From NCBI GenBank assembly GCA_033763975.1, contig JANRJM010000013.1, positions 62,001 through 126,000 of the forward strand: a stretch of DNA of 64,000 nucleotides, read 5' to 3'. Shown piece after piece: positions 8,686 through 17,732 of this stretch (position 1 is the stretch's first letter; the number at the start of each line of letters is the position of its first letter). Position numbers and translations under genes: made by a program. Source of the stretch: Planctomycetota bacterium. Its GTDB lineage: Bacteria > Planctomycetota > Phycisphaerae > Phycisphaerales > UBA1924. The notes beneath the pieces were generated by a model. The model was not told the DNA's origin. It ran no database searches and saw only the letters and a list, made by a program, of their open reading frames with translations.

Positions 8686-10011
8686 TCAGAGCAGCACGCC
8701 GCGGTCGGTGGGGACAAAGCTCGGGAAGATGGTGCCGAGATCGGTGGCGCCCAGGCGCTGCGAGAGGATCTCGGCCAGCAGGTCGCGGTAATCGATGGTG
8801 ACGTTCAGGTCCAGGCCCTCGTAGCGCTGGTCGGGCGCCAGGCCGGGCCACTGGGCGAGCACGCGCCCGCCGTTGACCGCGTTGCCCATGACGATCGCGC
8901 AGTTGCCGTGCCCGTGGTCGGTGCCCAGGCTCCCGTTCTCCTGCACGCGCCGCCCGAACTCGCTCATGCACACCACGATGTGGCTCGGCTGGACGGCCCC
9001 GCTGTTGAGGTCGGCGTGGAAGGCCGCCAGCCCCTGCGCGACCTGCGCCATCAGGTTCGCCATCGTGCCCGTGAGCGTGCCCTGGTTGGCGTGCGTGTCC
9101 CACCCGCCCAGGTCGATGGCGACCGCCTCGACGCCCACCTGCGCCTTGAGCAGCGCGGCGGTCGACTTCAGCGACGTCCCGAACGTGCCGGTGGGGTACA
9201 CCGCCCCGCCCGTGGGCACGTACCCCGCGAAGTTGATCGTGTTCAGCAGGTCGATGGTCTGCAGCGTCGTGATCGCGGCGGCGTGGATCGGGTCGGGCTG
9301 GTCCTCGTACATGTCCTCGATCGCGCCCCGACGCGCCGGGCGCGTGCCCGACGCCCCGCCCAGGTCGAACGTGTCGAGGTTCGGGATCGGCAGCGTCTGC
9401 GGCGCGCCCACCAGCGTGCGCATGAGCCCCGTGCTGATGCCCACGCCCCGCAGCAGTGCGCCGGGCATCATCGGGTCGATGTTCGCCAGGTGGCGACCCA
9501 GCCAGCCCGTGGCGAGCGTCGGGTCCGCGGGCTTGCCCACCTCCATGAAGCGCTGCGCGTCGAAGTGCGAGCGCGACGGATCGTGCGAGCCCGTGGCGTG
9601 CACGAACAGCAGTTGCCCGGACTGGTACGCCGGGATGAGCGCGGTCATCGCCGGCGGCAGGCCGAAGAACCCGTCCAGGTCGGTCGCGCGGTTCGCCTGC
9701 CCGCTCGAGGGCGCGGGCACCGCGAGATTGGGGCGGGCGGTGTAATACGCCGGGTCGGCGTGCGGCACCACCATGTTGAGCCCGTCGTTCGCGCCGCGCA
9801 GATAGATCGACACGATCACGTCGCGCATCGACGAGCGGTACTCTCGCGCCACCGCGACGCGCGGCAGCCACGCCGGCGTGGCGGCGGCCAGGGCGGTGAC
9901 CCCGCTCGCGGCGATGAACCGGCGGCGTGACAGGGCGAGATATTCCGGGCAGCCGCTCGGACCTCCGGACGGGGCGTCGGCTTGGGGCGCGGGCGGGGGC
10001 TGGGTGCTCAT
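8686..10011 (-). CDS. DUF1501 family secreted protein with Tat signal
   Basis: 441 aa member of the DUF1501 family, related to the alkaline-phosphatase/sulfatase fold and abundant in planctomycetes. A twin-arginine signal is visible at SRRRFIAASGVTALAAATPA (about residues 28-47). The mature part opens with VIVSIYLRGANDGLNMVVPH, characteristic of the family, and has HATGSHDPSRSHFDAQRFME, DLGGWDTHANQG, and MSEFGRRVQENGSLGTDHGH near the metal-like site. The true substrate of the family is unknown. It lies 37 bp after the DUF1800 gene and 25 bp before a dockerin-tailed gene, all on the minus strand. The DUF1800/DUF1501 pairing is a recurrent arrangement. Confidence 0.92.
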   Translation of the reverse strand: MSTQPPPAPQADAPSGGPSGCPEYLALSRRRFIAASGVTALAAATPAWLPRVAVAREYRSSMRDVIVSIYLRGANDGLNMVVPHADPAYYTARPNLAVPAPSSGQANRATDLDGFFGLPPAMTALIPAYQSGQLLFVHATGSHDPSRSHFDAQRFMEVGKPADPTLATGWLGRHLANIDPMMPGALLRGVGISTGLMRTLVGAPQTLPIPNLDTFDLGGASGTRPARRGAIEDMYEDQPDPIHAAAITTLQTIDLLNTINFAGYVPTGGAVYPTGTFGTSLKSTAALLKAQVGVEAVAIDLGGWDTHANQGTLTGTMANLMAQVAQGLAAFHADLNSGAVQPSHIVVCMSEFGRRVQENGSLGTDHGHGNCAIVMGNAVNGGRVLAQWPGLAPDQRYEGLDLNVTIDYRDLLAEILSQRLGATDLGTIFPSFVPTDRGVLL

Positions 10012-10048
10012 CGGGTGTTCTCCGGCTCGGTCGCTCGGCGGGTCAGGA

Positions 10049-11563
10049 CTAGAACCACTGGAAGAACGGGGACGACATGGCCAGCCCCAGCGCCTCGCGC
10101 TGGCGCGTCAGCGTCGGAACATTCGGCAGCATGTAGTTGCGGATCCGGTCGCGCTCCACCGCGGGCATCTCGCCCGCGTAGAACGACTGGTTGATCTTCT
10201 CGACCATCTGGTCAGCCGTCGACAGGCCCGCGAAGAACGCGCCCGCGTCGATCGAGAGACCCGAGATCCCGCTGTTCATGAGGTCCGCGCCGAAGTTCCA
10301 GCGCGGGATGATCAGCCCCACCCAGTAGTCCGTGGCGTCGGGGTAGCCGTCCGGCGTCGGCCAGCCGAAGCGGGGCATCCCCGCCGCCGAAAGGCGCGTG
10401 CGGAACGTCGTCGTGCTGGTGATCGCCGACGGCGCCCCGCGCAGGCACGAGATGAAGTGATGCCACGGACGCTTGTACTTGGGCGCCGCCATCGCCAGGT
10501 TGTTGGGCGCCAGGGCCGCCCGGATCATCGACTTGATGTCCCCGCCGGTCGACGTGAACGCCGCGGCGACCTGGTCGACCACGCCCGCGGGCACGGCGTC
10601 GCCCAGCAGCCAGCGGCAGAGCTTCGAGGAGACGTAGCGCGCGGTGCTCGGGTGGGCCAGCAGGATCGCCATGACGTCGATCCCGTCCTGCATGCCGTTC
10701 GCCGCGGGGCGCGCCGGGATGACCTGCCCCAGCACCACCTTCTGCCCGGTGTCGTGCTGCCCCTGGTTGTAGCGGAAGGTGCCCGAGAGCGCCCCGCTGT
10801 TGTCGTTGTAGAACTGCCACCCGGTGAAGCAGCGCGCCACCTCGGCCACGTCCTGCTGGGTGTACCCGCCGTCCGCGCCCATGGTGTGCAGTTCCATGAT
10901 CTCGCGGGCGTAGTTCTCGTTCGGGTTGCCGGCGGTGCTGATGTTGTTGTCCAGGTAGTCGAGCATCGCCGGGCTGCGGGCGCTCGCCGCCAGCATGTCG
11001 GCGAAGTTGCCCAGCGCGTGCGGGCGGATGACGTCGCGGTCGTCGATCGACTTCAGCCGGCGGAGGCGCCCCCCGTTCATCTCGATGTTGAAGTGGTCGG
11101 TCCAGAACTCGACCATGCGCTCGAAGAACTGGCGCTTCGAGTACGCCGCCCGGATGATCGCCGCCTCGATGCACTCGTTGGCGACCTGCGTGTCGGCCAC
11201 GCCGAGCATCTGCTGGTACGTCATCGGCAGCGTCGCGTACGCCGCCAGGCGCGTGTTCATCGCGCTGTCGTCGATCGCGCCGGCGTTCAGGTGGTATTCC
11301 AGGTACCCCTGGTAGCCGAGCGTCCGTGCGAGCGCGATCTCCTCGGGCGATTCGCCGTACGTCAGCCGGCGCACGAGCCGGTTGAGCAGGCTCGAGGGAT
11401 CGACATCCGCCGACGCGGGCGGCGGGGCCGCCTTCGCCGTCCGCATCCCCGCGGCGAGCGCCGCGAGCATGCCGGCGCTCGCCAGCAACCCGCGCCGCGA
11501 CAGGCCCACTTCCCGACGCGCCGCCTGCATTCGACCCGGCTCTCGCTCCACGGTCTGGCTCAT
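10049..11563 (-). CDS. DUF1800 family secreted protein
   Basis: 504 aa. The N-terminus is a twin-arginine-like signal, LSRRGLLASAGMLAALAAGM (about residues 22-41). DUF1800 hallmarks are present: LLNRLVRRLTYGESPEE near the start, RMVEFWTDHFNIEMN, NYAREIMELHTMGADGGYTQ, DVAEVARCFTGWQF, and a C-terminal RNYMLPNVPTLTRQREALGL. The ATG at 11563 has GAGG six bases upstream; an upstream in-frame Met lacks a signal-like context. First gene of the apparent three-gene operon DUF1800-DUF1501-dockerin-tailed protein. The family has no established biochemical role. Confidence 0.92.
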   Translation of the reverse strand: MSQTVEREPGRMQAARREVGLSRRGLLASAGMLAALAAGMRTAKAAPPPASADVDPSSLLNRLVRRLTYGESPEEIALARTLGYQGYLEYHLNAGAIDDSAMNTRLAAYATLPMTYQQMLGVADTQVANECIEAAIIRAAYSKRQFFERMVEFWTDHFNIEMNGGRLRRLKSIDDRDVIRPHALGNFADMLAASARSPAMLDYLDNNISTAGNPNENYAREIMELHTMGADGGYTQQDVAEVARCFTGWQFYNDNSGALSGTFRYNQGQHDTGQKVVLGQVIPARPAANGMQDGIDVMAILLAHPSTARYVSSKLCRWLLGDAVPAGVVDQVAAAFTSTGGDIKSMIRAALAPNNLAMAAPKYKRPWHHFISCLRGAPSAITSTTTFRTRLSAAGMPRFGWPTPDGYPDATDYWVGLIIPRWNFGADLMNSGISGLSIDAGAFFAGLSTADQMVEKINQSFYAGEMPAVERDRIRNYMLPNVPTLTRQREALGLAMSSPFFQWF

Positions 11564-11717
11564 GGATGCCTCGCTTGTCGTGCGGTTGTTTTCGGACAGC
11601 CAGCGGTTCAACGCCCGGGTCCGTCACCTATTTCACGATACCCATTTCTCATCCGGCGCCAATGCCGATCTCACGTTCCATCGACCGAATGCGACACAAC
11701 CCGCGAAACCGCGAGCA

Positions 11718-12845
11718 CTAGGGGCACGCGCCGCCCGCGACAACCTGCGCGATCGCCTCGATGTCGTTCTGGTCCACGTTGCCGTCCCGTGAAAAGTCCG
11801 GGTCACGCGCCGTGCACGACGTATCGCCCGCCACCGCCTGCGCGATGCACGCGACGTCGTCCTGGTCGACGTTGCCGTCGCCCGTGTAGTCCGCGTCGCA
11901 GCGCGTGAACTGCGCGATCAGGAACGCGCGCGCCGACTCGTGCACGCTCAACGAGAATCCGCCGTGCCCCGCCCCCGCCACTTGGATGAACTCGTGCGCC
12001 ACCCCCGCCGCGCTCAGCGCGCCCGCCATGCGCTCGCTCTGCCCGATCGGCACCGTCGTGTCCGCCGTGCCGTGCACGACCAGGAACGCCGGATCGTCGG
12101 GCGTCACGTGCGTGATCGGGTTGCAGAGCGTCGCGAGCGCCACCAGCGCCGGGAACGGCGGGTTCGGGTTCGTCAGGTTGGCACGCAGCACCCCGATCCC
12201 CTCGCCCGCACCGTCGAACCCCAGCAACCTCGACTCCGCCGATGTGGGCGCATCGTGGTTGATCGCCGAGCCGGGCGGCGTGCGGACGTCGAGCTGCATG
12301 TTGATGAGGTCCGATGGCCCGTAGTAGTCCACCACCGCCATCACGCCGCTGGAATGCGAGGCGTTTCCCCCGCTGGTCCCTTCCGCCGCCGCCACCCCCG
12401 CGCTCGTGCCCAGCAGCGACACCAGGTGACCCCCGGCCGATGACCCCCAGCACGCGATCCGCGCCGGATCGATGTTGAACTGCCCCGCGCGGGCGCGCAG
12501 GAACCGCACGGCCCCCTTCACGTCGTGGATCTGCGCCGGGAAAATCGCCTCCCCGCTCAGCCGGTACCGGGCGCTCGCCACCGCGACACCCTCCCCGAGC
12601 AGTTCGAGCACAAACGTCGGCACCTGGTTGTACGTCCCGCCCTGCCAGCCACCGCCGTGCACCCACAGCACCACCGGCGTCGGCCCGGGCGCGCCCGCCG
12701 GCGTGTACACGTCGATCATGAGCGTGACCGTGCCGCCGTCGTCCCGCGGCACCGCGCCGATCACCACGTCGTTGAACGTCGGCTGCGCGTGGCAGCACGC
12801 GGCCAGCCCCACCCACACGCCCGCCGCCGGCATCCGGCGAACCAT
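11718..12845 (-). CDS. Secreted alpha/beta-hydrolase (esterase) with dockerin-like tail
   Basis: 375 aa. After a short signal peptide (AAGVWVGLAACCHAQ) comes a BD-FAE/carboxylesterase-like alpha/beta hydrolase. It has the oxyanion motif HGGGW (63-67), the nucleophile elbow GSSAGG with Ser136, the acid Asp262 in VVHGTADTTVP and the base His294 in GAGHGGF, so the catalytic triad is complete. The last 55 residues carry two dockerin-like units (YTGDGNVDQDD, FSRDGNVDQND), each followed by a Cys, ending in Cys-Pro. ATG 12845 has GGGAG about nine bases upstream. Likely acts outside the cytoplasm on acyl or feruloyl esters of polysaccharides; the substrate is not predictable. Confidence 0.9.
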   Translation of the reverse strand: MVRRMPAAGVWVGLAACCHAQPTFNDVVIGAVPRDDGGTVTLMIDVYTPAGAPGPTPVVLWVHGGGWQGGTYNQVPTFVLELLGEGVAVASARYRLSGEAIFPAQIHDVKGAVRFLRARAGQFNIDPARIACWGSSAGGHLVSLLGTSAGVAAAEGTSGGNASHSSGVMAVVDYYGPSDLINMQLDVRTPPGSAINHDAPTSAESRLLGFDGAGEGIGVLRANLTNPNPPFPALVALATLCNPITHVTPDDPAFLVVHGTADTTVPIGQSERMAGALSAAGVAHEFIQVAGAGHGGFSLSVHESARAFLIAQFTRCDADYTGDGNVDQDDVACIAQAVAGDTSCTARDPDFSRDGNVDQNDIEAIAQVVAGGACP

Positions 12846-12910
12846 CGCCCGCACTCCCCGTTCAGCCCGGGGGCCCAACGCCCGGGCCGCGCGCGTGTTG
12901 CCGCCCATCG

Positions 12911-12947
12911 CACAAAAAAGAAAGCCCCGGGGGAAGGCCCCCGGGGC
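12911..12947 (-). terminator. Rho-independent terminator of the 12997-16125 gene
   Basis: On the minus strand, a perfect 10-bp GC stem (GCCCCGGGGG and CCCCCGGGGC, 12924-12947) with a 4-base loop is followed by TTTCTTTTTT. It lies about 50 bp past the stop of the dockerin-tailed 1042-aa gene and 66 bp upstream of the esterase start. It is the clearest intrinsic terminator in the window. Confidence 0.88.
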
Positions 12948-12996
12948 GGATTCAGCACAACTTCACAGAACGATCAGACCGACAACCGCCGCGGCC

Positions 12997-15900
12997 TTAC
13001 GGGCAGGGCGAGCCGGCGACGACCTGCTCGAGAATCGAGATGTCGTCCTGGTCGACGTTGCCGTCGCGGTTGAAGTCAGGATCAACCGAGGAGCAGGAGG
13101 GATCGCCCGCGACGACCTGCGCGAGGCAGAAGATGTCGTCCTGGTCGACGTTGCCGTCCTGGTTGAAGTCGGGGTCGCAGGGCGTGCTGCCGGTGATGAT
13201 GTTGAGGTCGTCCTGGTCGACATCGCCGTCGAAGTCGACGTCGCCGCAGCAGTAGGTGGCGTTGGGGGTGCCCATGTTGGCCATCGCGATGGCGATGTCG
13301 GCCGCGTCGCGCGAGCCGTCGAGGTTCACGTCGCCGACCTGGGTGTTCAGGATGTTGACGATGATCTCGACGGCGTCATCGGCGTCGACGTCGAGGTCGG
13401 CGTCCATGTCGGCCGAGATGTCGAAGAGGGCGGCCTCGTCGAGGTCGCTCCAGTTCGCGGCGCCGGTGATGCCGGCCTGGTTGAACTGGCGGACGACGTA
13501 CGACACGTCGACGCAGTCGATCACGCGATCGTTGTTGGTGTTGGTGTCGCCGTTGCCGTCAGCGCCGATGGGCGCCCAGCCGCGGGTCGTGGGGTTGATG
13601 GTGGTGATGCAGCCGTTGATCGCGGCGGCGGCGCCGACGGCGTTCGAGGCGTTGGCCACGTCGGCGCGCGAGTCGCCGGCCGCGTACGTCTCGCCCGCGT
13701 TCGACAGGATCGTGCCGAAGAAGTTGACGTTGCCCAGGACGGTCTGCGAGGCGTTGTCCACCGCCAGGAAGCCCGCCCGGCGATCGAGCTGGCCGTTCAC
13801 CAGCGCCAGGCCGTCGGCCCAGTAGCGGATGTCGAGCCGGTCGAACGAGCCGTTGCCCTCGACGTCGCCGAGGATCTCGATGACGGCCTGCTGGCCCGCG
13901 CCGGCGCCGTAGATGCCGTCCGGCGCCGACCAGGCGGGACCGCCGTTGCGCTGGCTCCACGCGCGGATCGCGTCCGTCGCGTCGGCCGTGCTGCGCACGC
14001 CGTCGCCGTTGAAGTCGAACACGATCTTGTTGCGGGGCGTGACCAGCGTGGTGTAGGTCACGGCGTTGCCGGCCTGGTCGATGTAGTTCTGCCCGCCCGC
14101 GACGCCGTCGGAGTAGACGACGCCGGTGGTGCGGCCCGGGACGCGCCCGCGCGACGCGCTGTTGAACGACACGAACGCCGCATTGAAGTGAACGTTGCCG
14201 TTCGCGGGGTTGCCGATGTAGTCCTGGACCTTCTGGTTGAAGGTGGGGTTGGGGGTCAGCACGGTGTAGTCGAGGTCGCTGTGCAGGTTGTCGAGGGCGG
14301 CCAGCGAGAGGAACTGGCTCGCCGCGAACTCGCCGGGCATGCCGAAGTTCGCGACGTCCGCGGGCACCGACTGGAACGCCGCGATCGAGCGCGAGATGTT
14401 GTTCATGTACAGCGCCGCGGCGGTGTTGCGCATCGGCGGGTTGGTGTTCGTGAGGCCGGCCTCGGCGTTCGTCGCGTCCCACATCCCGTTGCCGTTCAGG
14501 TCGGTGAAGGGCTCGCCCATGTCGTAGGCGTTGTTGTTGTTGGTGTCGACGAAGGGATCGAACGCGCCCGTCCAGCCGATGCCGCCCAGCGCGCACTCGC
14601 GCACCATGCTGCCGTTCTCATCGGTGAACGACTCGCTCGGCTCGCCCACGTCCATGAAGCCGTTGCCGTTGCTGTCGGTGAAGTTGAACGCGCTGTCGGC
14701 CGGGAAGCCGTTGCTGCCGTCGACGAAGAGCTCGCACGCGCGGGGGTCGCCGATGGTGGCGAGCACGGCCTGCCCGCCGATGAGCCAGCCGTCCACGCCG
14801 TTGTTCAGGATGTTGTCGGTCGTCGGGCGGGTGTACGCCGTCCCGCCGTAGATGTCATTCTGCACGTCGGCGATCTCGAGCCAGCCGTTGCTGAGCCACG
14901 AGCCGGTGCCCGAGCCCGTCACGCCGCGCTCGGTGCCGATGTAGCCCACGCCCAGGCGCATGTTGAGCATGGTCGCCTCAACGTCGCCGTTGCCGTTCTT
15001 GTTCGTGGGGATGAAGCCCGCGCCGAGGTTGTTCTGCGTGCCGCCGGAGGAGCGCGGCCCGATGTTGTCGCCGTTGCCCCAGGAGGGGTCAACGCCGGTG
15101 CAGTTGTTGAACGCATTGCGGGTGCCCGAACCGACGTCGCGCGTCACGACGACGAAGTTCTCGCCCGTGTTCGCGCGGCCCGTCACGAAGAGGTGCTGGA
15201 TCTCGGTGATCTTGAGCTGCGTGATGCCCGTGCCCAGGCCGACGACCGGCGCGATGGGGGCGAACAGCAGCTGCGTGTCGAAGATCGTGTTCGCGTCCGC
15301 GGCGCCGGGGTTGGTGGGGTCGAAGAGGTTGCGGCCCTGGAGCGTCAGGAGCTGGCTCGACAGGTTCGCGCCCGAGGTCCCGCCCTGCTTGTTCACGCTG
15401 TTGCGCGGGTTCGTGCCGTAGCCGCCCTCGGCGGGGGCCCGATCCCACTTCGCGACGCCGGGCTTCTGCACGGCGAGGAACGTGGAGACGTCAAGCGGGG
15501 AGACGTCGATCTGGATCCCGCCCGCGCTGCCAATGTCCGGGGTGGCGTAGGTGGCGCGGTACGAGGACTGATCGGCCGCGCGGTTCGGGGCGCCGCCGGG
15601 GTTGCCCTGGTTGTACGCGCCGGTGCGCACGCCCGAGTTCGTGCCGATCGTGATGTACAGATCGCGGTTGTGGTACGCGCCCGTGGCCTGGCCGGGGTTC
15701 GGCAGGCCGGTCGCGGGCGACGCGCCGGGGATGCCCGTCGCCGTCGTGGCGTTCGCGTCGTTCGTGAGGAACTGCGGGGGGCCCCAGCGGAGCAGCTCGT
15801 TGAAGCCGTTCACCGAGCCCGTCACGCGGTACTGCACGACGAGTTCCTGGGCCGTCAGGCTGCCCGAGGTGCCGAAGCCCTGCACGCCGCTCGGCGCGAG

Positions 15901-16125
15901 CTGGTCCGGCACGCCGCCGATGGTGGTGCCCAGGTACCCGCTAATGCCGTCGCCGTCAGCGTCGATGAAGTCGTTCGTCGACGCGCGGCTGGCGCTCCAG
16001 TTCTGGAGCAGCGTGGCGCCCGAGATGTTCACAACACGTCCCTGCTGCAGCTGCGCCATGGCCGGGAGGGCCGTCGCACAGGTTCCGGCCGCCGCGAGCA
16101 GCAGCCACGCACGATTGTTCTTCAT
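12997..16125 (-). CDS. Large secreted PBP-like protein with Ca-binding loops and dockerin-like tail
   Basis: 1042 aa. Signal peptide MKNNRAWLLLAAAGTCATAL ending in AMAQ. The mature N-terminus (NISGATLLQNW, 34-44; LVVQYRVTGSVNGFNELLRW) and TRDVGSGTRNAF (328-339) resemble phosphate-binding PBP-like proteins of the PstS type, whose anion pocket uses an R-x-GSGT loop. Residues about 530-620 contain several Asp/Asn-rich calcium-loop-like stretches (DSNGNGFMDVGE, DTNNNNAYDMGE, DLNGNGMWD). The last third holds acidic dockerin-like modules, ending in the same two DFNxDGNVDQDD units and Cys-Pro terminus as two neighbouring proteins. ATG 16125 has GGAGA upstream. A strong terminator follows. Cell-surface or secreted; the ligand is a guess. 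Confidence 0.85.
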   Translation of the reverse strand: MKNNRAWLLLAAAGTCATALPAMAQLQQGRVVNISGATLLQNWSASRASTNDFIDADGDGISGYLGTTIGGVPDQLAPSGVQGFGTSGSLTAQELVVQYRVTGSVNGFNELLRWGPPQFLTNDANATTATGIPGASPATGLPNPGQATGAYHNRDLYITIGTNSGVRTGAYNQGNPGGAPNRAADQSSYRATYATPDIGSAGGIQIDVSPLDVSTFLAVQKPGVAKWDRAPAEGGYGTNPRNSVNKQGGTSGANLSSQLLTLQGRNLFDPTNPGAADANTIFDTQLLFAPIAPVVGLGTGITQLKITEIQHLFVTGRANTGENFVVVTRDVGSGTRNAFNNCTGVDPSWGNGDNIGPRSSGGTQNNLGAGFIPTNKNGNGDVEATMLNMRLGVGYIGTERGVTGSGTGSWLSNGWLEIADVQNDIYGGTAYTRPTTDNILNNGVDGWLIGGQAVLATIGDPRACELFVDGSNGFPADSAFNFTDSNGNGFMDVGEPSESFTDENGSMVRECALGGIGWTGAFDPFVDTNNNNAYDMGEPFTDLNGNGMWDATNAEAGLTNTNPPMRNTAAALYMNNISRSIAAFQSVPADVANFGMPGEFAASQFLSLAALDNLHSDLDYTVLTPNPTFNQKVQDYIGNPANGNVHFNAAFVSFNSASRGRVPGRTTGVVYSDGVAGGQNYIDQAGNAVTYTTLVTPRNKIVFDFNGDGVRSTADATDAIRAWSQRNGGPAWSAPDGIYGAGAGQQAVIEILGDVEGNGSFDRLDIRYWADGLALVNGQLDRRAGFLAVDNASQTVLGNVNFFGTILSNAGETYAAGDSRADVANASNAVGAAAAINGCITTINPTTRGWAPIGADGNGDTNTNNDRVIDCVDVSYVVRQFNQAGITGAANWSDLDEAALFDISADMDADLDVDADDAVEIIVNILNTQVGDVNLDGSRDAADIAIAMANMGTPNATYCCGDVDFDGDVDQDDLNIITGSTPCDPDFNQDGNVDQDDIFCLAQVVAGDPSCSSVDPDFNRDGNVDQDDISILEQVVAGSPCP

Positions 16126-16368
16126 GGATCTTCTCTCCGAAAAAGGCGTTTGGGGCACGATGGACGGACCGACAGCCGTCATGCCCCGGAGCGAGGACGT
16201 TGTGGTCAGGAACGAGCCACACCCCGTTGGCATGCGGATGCACGCATTGGTTTGCCGGTCTCTCGACCGTCTTCAGTTGTCGTGTTGTCGAAACGCGCGG
16301 CCTGCGCCAGGTTTGAAAACGAACCGAACCCCTCCGAGTTCGGCTCGCGGTGCGCTTCTCACAGTCTC

Positions 16369-17388
16369 TTAGCGCGGTTGCGTGTTCACCCGGTTGTCGC
16401 CCGTCAGGCTCCAGAACCGGTCGCCCCACTTGCGCTTCTCGATCGTCGTTTCAATGTTCGACTGCTCCACGTGCCCGTCCACGTACCCGAAGTTCGCCTG
16501 TCCGCCCTTCGCGTTCTTGGAGCCCGGGTGGTGACGGGCCACCGCGTTCAGCGTCGTGTTCGTCCCGCCGTCGATCGCGCCTTCGGGCACATCGGCCACC
16601 GGCAGGATCTCGTCCAGCAGCGGGTACACGAAGCGCGGGAACGCGCTCGCGCCCAGCGGCTCGTTGTACACGTCCACGCCCGACGAGATGCCGTAGAAAG
16701 GCGTCACCGGGCGGTGGCTCTTGAACAGCCCGCCCGTCTGGATCGCCCGGTAGTCCTTGTCGGGCGTGAACTCCGTCACCAGGATCACGTTCGACGCGTT
16801 GTTGATGTCCGAGTCCTTCACCAGCTTGTTCTTGCGGGCGCCGCCGAACGCCGTCGAGAACTTGTTGCGCGGGAAGATCGCCGCGTTCCCCGTGTACGCG
16901 ATCCGCTTCACCTGCCGGTCCGTCGGCGTCGAGGCCCCGGCCCCCTGGCCCAGGTCGTTCACCTGCTCGGGCTCCCAGTTCGCCTGGTCGGGCCCCGGGT
17001 TCGTCGCCGGCGCCCCGCCCCGCGGCATCGACGGGCACTTGAACGAGTCCTCGTTCACCGCGCCCGTGTTGAACAACGCGTACGACCAGTGCACGTACCC
17101 CGTCGACGGGTTCGGGTTGCTCAGCAACTGCTGCTCGAACTGCCAGTTCGTCGTGCTGTCGTCCGACCCGTACACATAGTGCGGCGGGTAGTACTGCTTC
17201 GCGTCCGTCGAGTACGCGATCACGCCCTGCAGCACGCTGCGGTTGTTCGCGGCGCACTTGATCATCCGCGCCGTCGACCGCGCGTTCCCCAGCGCGGGCA
17301 ACAGAATCCCGATCAGCAGCGCAATGATCGCGATCACGACCAGCAGCTCGATCAGGGTGAAGGCACGCGGGCCGCCCTTGCTTCGCAT
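16369..17388 (-). CDS. Prepilin-type protein with H-x9-DG tail
   Basis: 339 aa type II pseudopilin-like protein. The class III signal [20 protein letters not shown] is placed a few residues after the start (RSKGGPRA), with Phe and Glu5 as the prepilin peptidase expects. The C-terminal half ends with [13 protein letters not shown] and FGYVDGHVE, the H-x9-DG signature common in planctomycete pseudopilins. ATG 17388 is preceded by GGAGATTCCC. Located upstream of the 1042-aa surface protein on the same strand but 243 bp away. Such proteins are numerous in this phylum; the specific role is unknown. Confidence 0.92.
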   Translation of the reverse strand: MRSKGGPRAFTLIELLVVIAIIALLIGILLPALGNARSTARMIKCAANNRSVLQGVIAYSTDAKQYYPPHYVYGSDDSTTNWQFEQQLLSNPNPSTGYVHWSYALFNTGAVNEDSFKCPSMPRGGAPATNPGPDQANWEPEQVNDLGQGAGASTPTDRQVKRIAYTGNAAIFPRNKFSTAFGGARKNKLVKDSDINNASNVILVTEFTPDKDYRAIQTGGLFKSHRPVTPFYGISSGVDVYNEPLGASAFPRFVYPLLDEILPVADVPEGAIDGGTNTTLNAVARHHPGSKNAKGGQANFGYVDGHVEQSNIETTIEKRKWGDRFWSLTGDNRVNTQPR

Positions 17389-17732
17389 GGGAATCTCCGG
17401 TTCGCCCGCGCGGTGATGCCCCCCGGCCCCCGCCACGGATCGTTCGAGTGAGCCCAGAGGATAGCGCACGACTCTCCAGATTTGAAGCCCTCCCCACTGT
17501 GTTTCAGTGAGAGATCACGCGCTCTTCGTACAGTCTTTATATTTGGGTTGTGTCAAGACCCTTCGCTTACTCGATGTCGCACACATGTTTGTGCCATCGC
17601 GCTTCGTGAAGTACGCCGCGACGCCCTTCACCGCCCCCGCCCGATTTTTCGTCGTTTCCCCCGGCGGCCTCCCTCGTGGCTCCTCCCCGCCCCCTCGCCC
17701 GCGCTCGCCCGCAAGTTCCTACGCTCGGCGGC
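17389..17732. other. Divergent intergenic region (344 bp)
   Basis: Between the minus-strand prepilin start and the plus-strand glycosyltransferase start. On the minus strand a TTGACA is visible at 17556-17551 with a TATAAA (17541-17536) only nine bases away, too close for a standard sigma-70 pair. The half next to the glycosyltransferase is pyrimidine-rich. No gene or structured RNA was recognised. Confidence 0.4.

Noticed and set aside
12472-17451. A 1659-codon open frame on the plus strand
   Set aside because: It is antisense to three well-supported secreted-protein genes, translates to Arg/Val/Ala-rich sequence with no domain, and is explained by high GC at third codon positions.
17536-17556. 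Sigma-70 promoter for the prepilin gene
   Set aside because: TTGACA is perfect, but the TATAAA is only nine bases away, so the pair cannot work as a normal -35/-10.
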